Position numbers and translations under genes: made by a program. From the NCBI GenBank assembly GCA_030180135.1, contig CM058233.1:61400500-61464499 (forward strand): DNA of 64,000 nt, given 5' to 3'. Below are positions 21,938-32,821 of the stretch, in pieces. Origin of the DNA: Orychophragmus violaceus (Eukaryota > Streptophyta > Magnoliopsida > Brassicales > Brassicaceae). Under the pieces are notes generated by a model that was not told the DNA's origin, ran no database searches, and saw only the letters and a list, made by a program, of their open reading frames with translations. Each line of letters starts with the position of its first letter. Positions within the stretch are counted from its first letter, which is position 1.

Positions 21938-23780
21938 TGCAAGAAGGGAAGTTGATCGCATATGCATCAAGGCAGTTGAGGAAGCACGAGGTTAACTATC
22001 CCACCCATGACCTTGAACTAGCAGCAGTAGTCTTTGATTTGAAGATATGGCGTGCTTATCTGTACGGAGAGAAGGTGCATATATTCACGGACCATGAGAG
22101 TTTGAAGTACGTCTTCACTCAGGGAGAGCTGAATCTGAGGCAGCGTCGATGGATGGAGCTACTAGCGGATTACGATCTTGAGATCGAGTATCACCCTGGG
22201 AAAGCCAACCAGGTAGCTGATGCGCTATGTAGAAGGAAGATCGTAGTGTCAGAGAACAAGGAAGTGCAGGAGTTGTCACAGGCCTTGGCAGAGCTACGGT
22301 TGTACGCCACCACGGTCGAGGAAGGTGTCGCCCGGCTTGAAGCGTTTAAACAAGGCGATTTATTGGGAAGGATCAGGAAGGCACATCCCGAGGATGGAAC
22401 CTTGCGTGCCATGGTCGAGAAGCAAGTAATCGGGTACCACACCGCGAGCAATGGGACAATCATGTTCAAGAACCGAATTTGTGTACCTCAGGTCGAGGAA
22501 TTAAGGATGGAGATCCTGAGGCAAGCGCACCAGTCCCAGTTCTTGATTCACCCGGGAATCGTCAAGATGTACTACGCTCTGAAGTGGTACTACCACTGGG
22601 AAGGTATGAAAAGGGATGTTGAAAAATGGATCTCCCAGTGCCAGAATTGCCAGCAGGTCAAAGCAGAAAGGAAAGTCCCTAGTGGGATGTTGCAAGGGCT
22701 GCCCATACCAGAATGGAAATGGGATTTGGTTACCATGGACTTCGTTACCGGATTGCCAAGGACAACGAGAAAGAAGGACGCAATTTGGGTGATCGTGGAC
22801 AGACTCACCAAATCTGCACACTTCCTAGCAATTAAGAAGGTAGATGGGGCTGAGACACTCGCCCGGAAGTATGTGGAGTGCATAGTGAAGCAGCACGGGT
22901 CGCCAGTCAGTATCGTGTCGGATATGGATCGAAAGTTTACCTCCATATTCTGGCAGGCTTTCCAGAAAGCAATGGGTACGAAGGTACTCCTCAGTATGGC
23001 ATACCATCCGCAGACCGATGGAAAGTCTGAGCGGACCATCCAAACGCTGGAAGATATGCTCCGGGCATGCGTATTGTATTGGGAAGGCAAGTGGGTTAAG
23101 TTTCCGCCTTTGGCCGAGTTCGCCTACAACAGTTACCACGCAAGTATCGGGATGTCACCATATGAGGCTCTATATGGTCGGCCTTGCAGGACTCCCCTAT
23201 GTTGGACCGAGGTGGGGGGAGAGGCGTGATTTGGAGCCGGAAATGATTCAAGAGACAGTTGAGCAAGTGGAATTACTTAAGGAGAGGTTAAAGAAAGCCC
23301 ACGACCGCCAGAAGAGTTATGCAGATCAGCGTCGTAAGGATTTGGAGTTCGTAGTGGGAGATGCAGTGTACCTTAAGATGAGGACGTTCCGGGGCAACGA
23401 TCCCAACCGCAAGCTGAAAAAGTTGAGGCCTAGATACATGGGACCATTCGTGATTGTCGAGAGAGTTTGTATGGTGGCGTATATGTTAGAGTTACCTCAG
23501 GAGCTGTCGGATTTTCACGACGTGTTCCATGTGTCATTTTTGCGAAAGGTTGTTCGTGAGCCGGAACTGATCCTACCTAAGCCGCCATCAGTTGTTAACC
23601 GTAATTGGTCAGTGACGAGTAAACCGGTCCAAGTGGTGGATCGCCGAGAGTCAGAGTTTAACGGGAATAAAACCAAGATGGTTTTGGTTCGATGGGAGAG
23701 AGACGGAATTCATGATGTTTTTTTGGGAACCCGAGCAGCCCTTCAAGTTGGGCCATCCAGAGTTGTTTGCGGAACCTAGT
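21934..23780 (+). pseudogene. RNase H, integrase and chromodomain region of Gypsy-2
   Basis: RNase H continues with EGKLIAYASRQLRKHEVNYPTHDLELAAVVF, then integrase HHCC (HQSQFLIHPG ... CQNCQQ) and the DDE core: TMDFVTGLP (first Asp intact), IVSDMDRKF and QTDGKSERT (Glu). A frameshift at about 23215-23230 separates the integrase end. The C-terminus has FHDVFHVSFLRKV and a chromodomain-like VRWERDG...FWEPE. It is broken again by a 7-T run at 23718-23724. A purine tract lies at about 23812-23823. Confidence 0.85.
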
Positions 23781-23825
23781 AGAGAGACGAATTCGGGGAC
23801 GAATTCCCGGTTGGTGGGGGAGAAT

Positions 23826-24658
23826 TGTAACATACCCATACTTGGGCCCAAAGGAAAGGCCCAAGAAGAGTTACTTGAGCCCAAAGAAAAAGGGGAAAAG
23901 GGCTTAATTCATTGCTTGAGCCCAAAGAAAGAGAGGAAGTGGGCCAGAAGTCCAAGACCCAACCCATCAGATCTGGAAGCCCTAGCAGAATCCCCTATAA
24001 AAAGAGGAGCAGCCCCTTCGTTTCTGCATATTTCCCGAAGCAACGAAGTTCTGCCGAAGCCCCGAGCCAGCCAGCCACCGCCGACCAGCCCAGAGCCGCC
24101 GATCGCCGACCGCCGGAGACCGACCACCGCCGCCGGCCGGACCACCGCCGGAGCAGCCTCCGTTCGCTGGACCGCCGTCACGCCGCCGGCCGAAACTACC
24201 TCGAGCCGCCGGAAAACTCGCTGGAGACCGCCGTTCGAAGCCGATTCTGATCCCGAGCCCCGAGTTGCCGTCTTCTCGATTCGTTTGAGTGCAGAGCCCT
24301 TCGATCTTCTCGTTCTTAAGGTGAGATTCCCGGATTCTCAGATCTACTCCGTTTTCCTCTTCTAAACCCCAGATCTGCTTCAGATCTATACTTCTAGATC
24401 AGATCTGATCCGTAGAAGTCGTAGATCTGAATCGTATCTTCCATTTCGTCTCTCTCTCTCGCTCAGATCTTCTTCAGATCTATGCTTCTGATGGATAAAA
24501 TTTGTAGATATGGACCGTATCTCTCTTGTTTCACTCAGATCTGCTTCAGATCTATGCTTCTGATGGATAGAAGCTGTAGATCTGAACCGTATCTTCGTCG
24601 TTTTTCCAGATCTGTTGGCTAAAACCCTAGATCCGTTCTTCTTTTCTCTAGATCTGTC
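23826..24658 (+). repeat. Gypsy-2 3' LTR, first part
   Basis: Starts TGTAACATACCCATAC. It keeps the segment deleted from the 5' LTR: TATA box CTATAAAAAG at 23995-24004, a GC-rich transcribed leader (24030-24260) and a donor-like TTAAG/GTGAGA near 24320. Copia-2 enters at 24659. Confidence 0.9.
23996..24004 (+). promoter_or_regulatory. TATA box of the Gypsy-2 LTR (3' copy only)
   Basis: TATAAAAAG followed by a GC-rich leader. The 5' LTR has lost this segment, so it is the only core promoter of the element in this window. Confidence 0.55.
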
Positions 24659-25339
24659 TGTTGGGAATGTCCTGAAATCTATTGTACTTACTCTAAGTGA
24701 AAGTCGTATAGTCGAGATGAGACAATCACATGACACTAGGTAGTCATAACGCTTTGCTAGAAGCCACTTATGATCAATGAGTTAAGAACTCATTGCTAGT
24801 GTTATATGATCCTACAGGGTCACACACCTAAGCAAACTGGACGTTAAAGACGAGGTTGATCATTAATGTAATGATCAAGTGAATGCATATTTGATATGCA
24901 TTCGATATCAATAATCTGGGGCAGTGTCGATCGATGCAGATAGTGCATCGATCGATGCAACTCGCGGATTAATCAGATTAATTCGGTTTAATCGTTGGTT
25001 AATTCCGTGATGGTTTAAGTCGACATATATAAGATATATGGTCGACCTAAACTGATTCCTAACCTAATTCACAGCCACCAGAACTTTGATAGAAACCTCT
25101 CAGGAGATTCGATCTCAATAGGCACTAGCATCCCTGCTGTCCAGTTCGTGTGCGTGTGGATACCAGTAGATGCACAGCGTTTGAGGTGCTTCGTGATCTA
25201 GATTATCTGCAAACCTTCCGCTGCTTATTACCAGGTAAATCTGAGATCCCGTAGATTCAATTATATGAACCTTAGATCCTAGGCTCGGAATTCAGACTAA
25301 GGTTGCTAATCCTGATTAGAATCGCTAGAAATTCCTTCA
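24659..25339 (+). repeat. Copia-2 5' LTR
   Basis: 681 bp, TGTTGGGAATG...CTTCA. A paired-palindrome module at 24924-24958 lies about 70 bp upstream of the TATA box TATATAAG (25026-25033). A donor-like CCAG/GTAAAT lies at 25234/25235. Confidence 0.92.
25026..25033 (+). promoter_or_regulatory. TATA box of the Copia-2 LTR
   Basis: TATATAAG within a dyad of GTCGACATATAT. The equivalent sits at 4228-4235 in Copia-1. Confidence 0.5.
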
Positions 25340-25340
25340 G

Positions 25341-25352
25341 TGGTATCAGAGC
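25341..25352 (+). other. Primer binding site of Copia-2
   Basis: TGGTATCAGAGC, one base after the LTR end; initiator-Met type. Confidence 0.85.
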
Positions 25353-25498
25353 TTTAGGGTTCCATTGAATCTGTAGCATGTTGATTAGATTAGTTGAATC
25401 TGAATCTGTGTATGGTTGATACAAACTTGCTAAAATTCGTTTTCATGAAAACCTAGTTTAGGGTTCTGTTCGAAAACGTTTTAGGGTTTTTTCGCATG

Positions 25499-25851
25499 GT
25501 GTCGATCGATGCCAATCCGGCATCGATCGACACAGGGCGAAAACCAGAATGAAACTTGTGTTTCGCCTAGTGTCGATCGACACAATAGTTGTGTCGGTCG
25601 ACACACACCTCGCTAGATTGATTAATCGGTTCGATTGGATTGGACCGGTTATCGAGCTTGGTTAATAATGGTTGAACACTGTGAATGGTTTAATTGCGAT
25701 TGCTTTGATTAAGTTGGCATCGACCGATGCTAATGTAGCATCGATCGACACTGACCGGTATTCAAAACCGGATCAATTGGATTGATCGGTTATCGCGGAT
25801 TACTTTTGGTTGTTCTGTATCGATCGACACTATAGTAGTGTCGGTCGACAT
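25499..25851. repeat. Leader hairpin array of Copia-2
   Basis: Four paired 14-bp palindromes, all with exactly 7-bp spacers: 25499-25512/25520-25533, 25570-25583/25591-25604, 25717-25730/25738-25751 and 25817-25830/25838-25851. In the first, the left arm GTGTCGATCGATGC is not itself a perfect palindrome, but the right arm GCATCGATCGACAC is its exact reverse complement. Class B hairpins lie at 25628-25646 and 25771-25787. Confidence 0.9.
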
Positions 25852-26444
25852 CAGATTCGATGATTAGGTTATTGAACCTGAAATCACAGAACCAAAGCAA
25901 GATAAATCAATTAATTATAAGAATTAAAACATAATAAAACTGAACGTTTTAAATGATTCCGTTCCTCAATCAAATATCAAGTGATACTTGATGTCTTTCC
26001 AATCTTGTCAACTGTCAAGACCCATTTAATTGTGCGATAGACTTGCAGTGCAAGATGTCCACAATTTCATGAGTAAGACAGAGGTAATCGTGTTGATGGA
26101 CTTGCAGTGCAAGACATCGACAATTACATGACTGAAGAGATTGGTTTACTTGACTGGGCCATCAAAATCGTTTTGGGCTCAGAGACATCAGGTGGATTTG
26201 ACATAAGATGTCAATCCACAACCAAGAGTTATATTGGATATAACTAGCAAAGTTGTTGCTTACCTAGATAGCTAAAGTTAAGTGATAGCCAGTGGCTCAC
26301 TTGAATTTAGTGAAGTGTGGGTCTTGGATCATTATATTCATCTGAGGAAACATTGTTTGAATATAATGTGAGTTTCTTAAAAGTTAAGACTTCTCATTTC
26401 TTGAACATCATAACTAAACCTTTTACCTTTCTTTGTTCTCAGCT

Positions 26445-29390
26445 ATGACTAACACTCATAATAACTCTTTCTCCCTGCGATCCGTCCTTGAGAATGACAA
26501 GTTAACTGGATCGAATTTTCTCGAATGGTATCGGAACTTGAGAATTGTTCTCAAGCAGGAGAAAAGGGACTATGTCCTGGAAACTATTCTTCCTGAAAAA
26601 ACGAGAGCCAATGCTCCACATGCAGAAAGGAGTGCTTGGGATAAGCACTCTAATGATGTGGTCGATGTGAATTGTCTCATGCTGGCTACCATGAACTCGG
26701 ATTTGCAAAAGCAATACGAGAACGTGGAGTCGCCAGTGGAGATGATCACTAGCCTGAAAAGTATGTTTCAGGAGCAAGCACGAACTGAGAGGTACCAGAC
26801 GGTTAAATCTCTCATTGAATGCAAGCTACCAAAGGACGGTTCAGTCAGTCCTCATGTCATTAAGATGATGGGTTATATTGATAACCTGGGGAGGCTGGAT
26901 TGTCCCATTAGCCAAGAGTTGGCTACTGACATCATTCTGCAGTCACTGCCGTCAAGTTATGATCAGTTTGTTATGAACTATAACATGAATAACTTGACGA
27001 AGACGTTGACTGAACTGCATGGCATGCTCAAGACAGCTGAGCCTAATATCAAGAAGGGCACTCCGAATGTACTTATGGTACAAGGAGGTAAGAAGTTTAA
27101 GAAACTTGGCAAAGGGAAGGGAAAGGGCAAGGCTGTCCAGGTTGAGAACCCGGACACGCCTGCGCCAGCCCCCAAGCCCAAGCCTGGCCCATCTGTGACT
27201 GATAAGTGCCATTACTGTAAAGAGCCTGGACATTGGAAGAGAAACTGCAACAAATTCTTGGAAGAGAAGAAGAAGAAGAAGACTTTCGAGACTTCATCTT
27301 CAGGTATTTATGTTATAGAAGTAAATGTTACTACTTCTGGTTCTACTTCTTGGGTATTGGATACCGGTTGTGGTGCTCATATTCGTACAAATATGCAGGG
27401 CCTAAGCAACAGTAGGAAGTTGGAAAAGGGGCAAGTGGACCTACGCGTGGGGAATGGAGCAAGAGTTGCTGCATTAGCCGTAGGAACATATAATTGCTAC
27501 TATGTACCTGCTATAAGCAGAAATATTATTTCTATTCCTGTTTTGGATGTAGAAGGATATCAGTTTTCAATTAAGAATAAATGTTGTTCTTTTGATTACA
27601 ATGATATATTTTATGGTAGCAACTCATTAGAGAATGGGCTTTATGTTTTAAACCAAGGCACGCCAATCTATAACATTAACACCAAGAGATTCAAATCAAA
27701 TGATACGAATCAGACTTTTCTTTGGCATTGTCGTTTGGGCCACATAAACGAGAAACGGATCCAAAAGCTCCATAGTGATGGGCTTCTGGGCTCATTTGAT
27801 TATGAATCATGTGAGAAATGTGAATCTTGTTTACTGGGCAAAATGACTAAGGCCCTTTTCAACAAACAAAATGAAAGGGCCAGTGACCTATTGGACCTTA
27901 TACATACAGATGTGTGCGGCCCAATGAGCACAAGTGCCAGAGGAAATTTTCGATACTTCATTACCTTCACTGATGATTTCAGCAGGTATGGCTATGTCTA
28001 TTTAATGAGACACAAGTCAGAATCTTTTGAAAGGTTCAAAGAATTCCAAAATGAAGTACAGAATCAACTTGGCAAAAGTATTAAGGCTCTTCGATCAGAT
28101 CGTGGAGGAGAATACTTAAGCCAAGAATTCAGTGGTCATTTGAGAGATTGTGGAATTGTTTCACAACTCACTCCTCATGGAACACCACAATGGAATGGGG
28201 TGTCCGAGAGGAGGAATCGAACTTTATTAGATATGGTTCGATCAATGATGAGTCTCTCAACTCTTCCATTATCCTTTTGGGGATACGCTCTAGAAACGTC
28301 TGCGTTTACACTTAATAGGGTTCCGTCAAAATCAGTTGCAAAGACACCACATGAGATGTGGACTGGAAATGTTCCGAGTTTGTCTTTCCTGAAGATTTGG
28401 GGTTGTGAAGCTTATGTTAAGCGATTAATTACAGATAAGCTCGAACCCAAATCTGATAAGTGCTACTTCGTTGGTTATCCTAAGGAAACCAAGGCATACT
28501 ACTTTTACAACCAATCCGAGAACAAAGTGTTTGTTGCTCGGAACTGTGTTTTTCTTGAGAGAGAGTTTCTTTCCAAGAGAAACAGTGGGAGTAAAGTACA
28601 ACTCGAAGAAGTTCGAGAGCCACAGGAAACCGCCCAGCCCATTGTGGAGGAGCAACAGTTGGATCTACAAAGAGTTGTAGAGCCAGCGCCTGTGGAGCCT
28701 GAAATTCGCAGATCTGAAAGGATCCGTCACGAACCCGAGAGATATGGATTTCTCGTAACCAATTGTCATGATTTATTGATCATTGACAGTGACGAGCCCG
28801 CGAATTACGAAGAAGCGATGATGAGCCCTGACTCCGAAAAGTGGCTGAAAGCCGCTGAATCCGTAATGGGATCCATGTCACAGAACCAAGTGTGGACTTT
28901 GGTTGATTTACCCGATGGTGCAAGACCCATTGAGTGTAAATGGATTTTCAAGAAGAAAATTGATGTGGATGGAAATATTCAGATATATAAAGAAAGGCTA
29001 GTGGCAAAAGGTTTCAAACAAATTCATGGTATTGACTATGAAGAAACCTATTCACCTGTCGCCATGCTTAAATCCATTCGGATTCTCCTAGCAACAGCTG
29101 CTCATTATGATTATGAGATCTGGCAGATGGACGTGAAAACAGCTTTCCTTAATGGAATTCTGGAAGAGGATGTGTATATGACACAGCCCGAAGGTTTCAT
29201 TGATCCTAATGCTGCTAGGAAAGTATGCAAGCTTCATCGATCCATATATGGATTGAAGCAAGCATCTCTGAGTTGGAATCTTCGTTTTGATGAAGCAGTC
29301 AAAAGTTTGATTTCATCAGGAACGAAGAAGAACCATGTGTTTACAAGAAGACTAGTGGGAGCGCAGTTGCATTTCTCGTGTTGTATGTAG
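26445..29390 (+). CDS. Copia-2 gag-pol frame: gag, protease, integrase, N-terminal RT
   Basis: The ATG at 26445 (MTNTHNN) is the likely start; the open frame extends a few codons further up without ATG. In order: a UBN2-type gag domain (about residues 10-215), a CCHC knuckle CHYCKEPGHWKRNC, protease WVLDTGCGAH, integrase zinc region (WHCRLGH ... CEKCESC) with HTDVCGP, SDRGGEY and QWNGVSERRNRT for the DDE residues, and RT with ECKWIFKKK and QMDVKTAFLNG. A missing A near 29299-29303 (A4 against A5 in Copia-3) shifts the frame before YVDD. About 39 bp are deleted in frame near 27494. Confidence 0.9.
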   Translation: MTNTHNNSFSLRSVLENDKLTGSNFLEWYRNLRIVLKQEKRDYVLETILPEKTRANAPHAERSAWDKHSNDVVDVNCLMLATMNSDLQKQYENVESPVEMITSLKSMFQEQARTERYQTVKSLIECKLPKDGSVSPHVIKMMGYIDNLGRLDCPISQELATDIILQSLPSSYDQFVMNYNMNNLTKTLTELHGMLKTAEPNIKKGTPNVLMVQGGKKFKKLGKGKGKGKAVQVENPDTPAPAPKPKPGPSVTDKCHYCKEPGHWKRNCNKFLEEKKKKKTFETSSSGIYVIEVNVTTSGSTSWVLDTGCGAHIRTNMQGLSNSRKLEKGQVDLRVGNGARVAALAVGTYNCYYVPAISRNIISIPVLDVEGYQFSIKNKCCSFDYNDIFYGSNSLENGLYVLNQGTPIYNINTKRFKSNDTNQTFLWHCRLGHINEKRIQKLHSDGLLGSFDYESCEKCESCLLGKMTKALFNKQNERASDLLDLIHTDVCGPMSTSARGNFRYFITFTDDFSRYGYVYLMRHKSESFERFKEFQNEVQNQLGKSIKALRSDRGGEYLSQEFSGHLRDCGIVSQLTPHGTPQWNGVSERRNRTLLDMVRSMMSLSTLPLSFWGYALETSAFTLNRVPSKSVAKTPHEMWTGNVPSLSFLKIWGCEAYVKRLITDKLEPKSDKCYFVGYPKETKAYYFYNQSENKVFVARNCVFLEREFLSKRNSGSKVQLEEVREPQETAQPIVEEQQLDLQRVVEPAPVEPEIRRSERIRHEPERYGFLVTNCHDLLIIDSDEPANYEEAMMSPDSEKWLKAAESVMGSMSQNQVWTLVDLPDGARPIECKWIFKKKIDVDGNIQIYKERLVAKGFKQIHGIDYEETYSPVAMLKSIRILLATAAHYDYEIWQMDVKTAFLNGILEEDVYMTQPEGFIDPNAARKVCKLHRSIYGLKQASLSWNLRFDEAVKSLISSGTKKNHVFTRRLVGAQLHFSCCM

Positions 29391-30367
29391 ATGACATACT
29401 TCTTCTCGGAAATGACATTCCGTTGTTGCAGTCTGTTAAGGCTTGGCTCGGAAGTTGTTTTTCAATGAAAGACATGGGAGAAGCCGCGTATATTCTTGGA
29501 ATAAGAATCTATAGAGATAGATTGAACAAGTTAATTGGACTGTGTCAAGAAACTTATATTGATAAAGTCTTACACAGATTCAGAATGCAAGATTCCAAGA
29601 AGGGCTTCATACCAATGTCTTATGGCATAAGTCTCAGCAAGAAGCAGTGTCCTGAGACACCTGCTGAGCGAGAACGCATGAGTCGGATTCCCTATGCCTC
29701 GGCGTTGGGATCCATCATGTATGCCATGCTCTGTACTCGTCCAGATGTTGCTTGTGCTTTAAGCATGACGAGTAGATACCAATCGGATACAGGTGAAAGT
29801 CACTGGACAACAGTCAAGAATATTCCGAAGTATTTGAGAAATACTAAGGATAAATTCTTGGTGTACGGAGGAAGCGATGAGCTGGTAGTAAGTGGTTACA
29901 CAGACGCAAGTTTTCAGACAGACAAAGATGATTTCCGATCACAATCTGGTTACATCTTCTGCCTGAATGGCGGTGCAGTCAGCTGGAAGAGTTCCAAGCA
30001 GGACACTGTAGCAGATTCCACAACTGAAGCTGAGTACCTCGCTGCTTCTGAAGCGGCAAAGGAGGCTGTTTGGATCAAGAAGTTCATCACTGAACTTGGT
30101 GTGATTCCTAGCATTTCTGAGCCAGTGGCTTTGTATTGTGACAACAATGGAGCCATTGCGCAAGCAAAGGAACCTAGATCACACCAGAAATCCAAACACA
30201 TAGAAAGACGATATCACCTTATCCGTGATATTGTGAATAGAGGAGATGTGAAGATCAGCAGAGTCCCGACGGATGAGAATGTAGCTGATCCACTGACCAA
30301 GCCCCTCCCAAGGCCTAAGCATGAGTTTCACACTGCTGCTGTAGGCATTAGATCTCTTAAGATATGA
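29303..30367 (+). CDS. Copia-2 pol C-terminal frame: RT active site and RNase H
   Basis: After the frameshift the new frame carries LYVDDILLLGN (RT catalytic YVDD), FSMKDMGEAAYILGI, PYASALGSIMYAMLCTRPD, and RNase H with GYTDASFQTD, STTEAEYLAASEAAKEAVW and CDNNGAIAQA. It ends at TGA 30365-30367 after a Leu-Lys-Ile tail, as in Copia-3. It has no start of its own and would be made only as part of the polyprotein. Confidence 0.88.
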   Translation, partial: KFDFIRNEEEPCVYKKTSGSAVAFLVLYVDDILLLGNDIPLLQSVKAWLGSCFSMKDMGEAAYILGIRIYRDRLNKLIGLCQETYIDKVLHRFRMQDSKKGFIPMSYGISLSKKQCPETPAERERMSRIPYASALGSIMYAMLCTRPDVACALSMTSRYQSDTGESHWTTVKNIPKYLRNTKDKFLVYGGSDELVVSGYTDASFQTDKDDFRSQSGYIFCLNGGAVSWKSSKQDTVADSTTEAEYLAASEAAKEAVWIKKFITELGVIPSISEPVALYCDNNGAIAQAKEPRSHQKSKHIERRYHLIRDIVNRGDVKISRVPTDENVADPLTKPLPRPKHEFHTAAVGIRSLKI

Positions 30368-31191
30368 TCTTGTTTTCAGTGGGAGTCATATTTGGTTTTT
30401 AGTTATGACTTGATGTTCGTAAAACATAATTTGGTTATGTTATTTTAATGAAATTGGTTCAGCATTATTTAATTGTGTTAATTAAATATATTGTCCCAAA
30501 GTAATTTATGACATTTTATAGGTCATCAAGTATGTGACTTGATCATGAAACCCTATAAGCAATAAATGATATAAATTATAATTGGTCCCTGGTCGAGGTT
30601 GTTAAAATGGGACATTAACAACCACGTGAGACTAGTATGTGAGGTGACTGATGACTATGTTTCATGGAGTCATTAATAAGTGTATTAAAGTCAATCACAT
30701 AGATATGTATTAAAGAACACATGATCGGACTTGACCCGTTAATGAGAACTCTACAAGATGTTATATGAGTGTCATAAGAGTTTCTCATTACGACTAAAGA
30801 GTGTAGTCCTAAGACCTGAGTTCATCATGTCCTCTCTTATAAGGATTGGTTCGTCTTGACTTTGTCAAACGTCAGCCGTAACTGGTGATTATAAAGACAC
30901 TGATTAGGCGTATTGTGAGATATAAAAGAGACATGGATGGAACAAGATGGGATTTTTACCTCCTATATAACAGGAGTTAAATATCTCCGGGCCTATCGAA
31001 GATTTGATACTAGAAATGTGTGGCCGCGCTCAAACGAGGTGATTGTCAGTCGTTTGTTTTATCAGTACAAATCGGGATTCGATAAACGTGATCTAGCTTA
31101 ATAAGGATGACACAGTTCTTGCCTTATGCTAGATTGAGATATAGCTACAAAGGGATTAAAAAAATAGATGATTCCAGTACAAGTGGGAGAT
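30368..31191 (+). other. 3' untranslated region of Copia-2
   Basis: 824 bp between the pol stop and the 3' LTR, ending in AAGTGGGAGATTG. It is AT-rich with no gene. The equivalent region in Copia-3 is where Gypsy-3 inserted. Confidence 0.8.
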
Positions 31192-31872
31192 TGTTGGGAA
31201 TGTCCTGAAATCTATTGTACTTACTCTAAGTGAAAGTCGTATAGTCGAGATGAGACAATCACATGACACTAGGTAGTCATAACGCTTTGCTAGAAGCCAC
31301 TTGTGATCAATGAGTTAAGAACTCATTGCTAGTGTTATATGATCCTACAGGGTCACACACCTAAGCAAACTGGACGTTAAAGACGAGGTTGATCATTAAT
31401 GTAATGATCAAGTAAATGCATATTTGATATGCATTCGATATCAATAATCTGGGGCTGTGTCGATCGACGCAGATAGTGCATCGATCGATGCAACTCGCGG
31501 ATTAATCAGATTAATTCGGTTTAATCGTTGGTTAATTCCGTGATGGTTTAAGTCGACATATATAAGATATATGGTCGACCTAAACTGATTCCTAACCTAA
31601 TTCACAGCCACCAGAACTTTGATAGAAACCTCTCAGGAGATTCGATCTCAATAGGCACTAGCATCCCTGCTGTCCAGTTCGTGTGCGTGTGGATACCAGT
31701 AGAGGCACATCGTTTGAGGTGCTTCGTGATCTCGATTATCTGCAAACCTTCCGCTGCTTATTACCAGGTAAATCTGAGATCCCATAGATTCAATTATATG
31801 AACCTTAGATCCTAGGCTCGGAATTCAGACTAGGGTTGCTAATCCTGATTAGAATCGCTAGAAATTCCTTCA
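31192..31872 (+). repeat. Copia-2 3' LTR
   Basis: 681 bp. The palindrome module is at 31457-31470/31478-31491. Two of the roughly nine LTR differences fall at this module. Confidence 0.92.
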
Positions 31873-32821
31873 ATGTCTTCTAGACCTAGATCTGTGTGCA
31901 GGAATCCTAGATCTACTTCCCGTTCGTCAGATCTAGACTAAGGTGAGGACCGAACGTGATCTTTCCTTTATTCTAATTCAGTATTGAGTATCGAATCCTC
32001 GTTTAATAGTGTCTTTCTTAGATAGTGTAGTTCTAGCGGATGATTTGTGTTGATGTGATGGATGAAAACCTATAATATAGGATGTCGCTGAAACTGAAAA
32101 CGGAACATAGAACTTAGGTTATCATTTGAACCGAAAACGTTGATTGTGTGTGAAGGCTATGCGTGGTAGAACTGTGTAGGTCCCCCGAAAGGGTGTTTGG
32201 TGGCGGCTTGCGTATAACGAGTTTGGTACGCAACCCTTGTATCATCAGAAGGGGGTTTTGGCAAGCCCCCACGAGGGAAGGCCGGCGGGCCAGAAGGAGA
32301 AGGATTGTGTGGGCCTACGGGTCGAAGGAAGGGGTCCATGAGTGTGAAGGCACGAGTGGATGTAGTTTGATTGTGCCTTCGGGCGTGGGTGCAAGGTGTT
32401 ATTAACCTTGGACCTCTTTGCTTGATGTTGTGTTAGTTTAGAGTAAATATAGCGGTATTCCTAGAATCCGCCCTCACTGGGTATTGGTGTTGAACCAATT
32501 ACTCAGGCCTACTCCGTTGTTGTTTTGCAGGTAACCCTGGAGCGTTGCAGGGGTAGACGGACGGTGTGGTGTTACATTTTGGGAGCGAGATTTCTTTTCT
32601 TTTCTTTTCCGTTCTTTAAGACTTATGCTTTTCGACTATTTCACGTCTAAGCTATTTCAGTTGGTTCGGTTTTCTGTAAGACTCGGGTTTTCTATTTCAA
32701 TAAAGTAAACCTTTCCAATTATTTAAGTTTGGTTCCGGTTTATGACTTGGTTCGTGTTGTGGACTATGACTCGTAGAGTCAAAAGGGTCGTTGACTTAGG
32801 ATCGAAGGGACGGGTGTTACA
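31873..32821 (+). repeat. Gypsy-2 3' LTR, second part
   Basis: Resumes with ATGTCTTCTAGACC, matching 19233 onward in the 5' LTR, and ends GGGTGTTACA. It contains the same acceptor-like TTGTTTTGCAG/GTAACC (about 32529). Confidence 0.9.

Larger units (their letters stand above)
25235..26442 (+). other. Predicted leader intron of Copia-2
   Basis: Donor CCAG/GTAAAT in the LTR and acceptor CCTTTCTTTGTTCTCAG ending at 26442, two bases before gag ATG 26445. It contains the LTR end, PBS and four paired-palindrome hairpins. Copia-1 and Copia-3 conserve both sites. Prediction only. Confidence 0.5.
24659..31872 (+). mobile_element. Copia-2: nearly complete Ty1/Copia retrotransposon
   Basis: Both LTRs are 681 bp (24659-25339 and 31192-31872) and differ at about 9 positions by eye (about 1.3%). 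PBS TGGTATCAGAGC at 25341, purine tract AAGTGGGAGA at 31181. Flanks CTGTC and ATGTC form a TSD with one mismatch; the undisturbed 5' LTR of Gypsy-2 reads CTGTC there. Domain order gag, protease, integrase, RT, RNase H is Copia-type. One frameshift and one small in-frame deletion make this copy defective, but it is close to a working sequence. Confidence 0.93.
18945..32821 (+). mobile_element. Gypsy-2: chromovirus (Tekay-like), split by Copia-2
   Basis: LTRs start TGTAACATACCCATAC (18945 and 23826) and end GGGTGTTACA (20186 and 32821). The 3' LTR is interrupted by Copia-2 (24659-31872). The PBS TTGGTATCAGAG at 20189 is initiator-Met type. Flanks are ATACC (18940-18944) and CTACC (32822-32826), a TSD with one mismatch. 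Without Copia-2 the element is about 6.7 kb. Gag and most of the protease are deleted, and pol has several frameshifts. The LTR halves differ by roughly 3% by eye, so it is older than Copia-2 and Gypsy-3. Confidence 0.9.

Noticed and set aside
23909..24250. Pro/Arg-rich ORFs near 24000
   Set aside because: They come from the GCCGCC-rich transcribed leader of the Gypsy-2 LTR, open in several frames at once.
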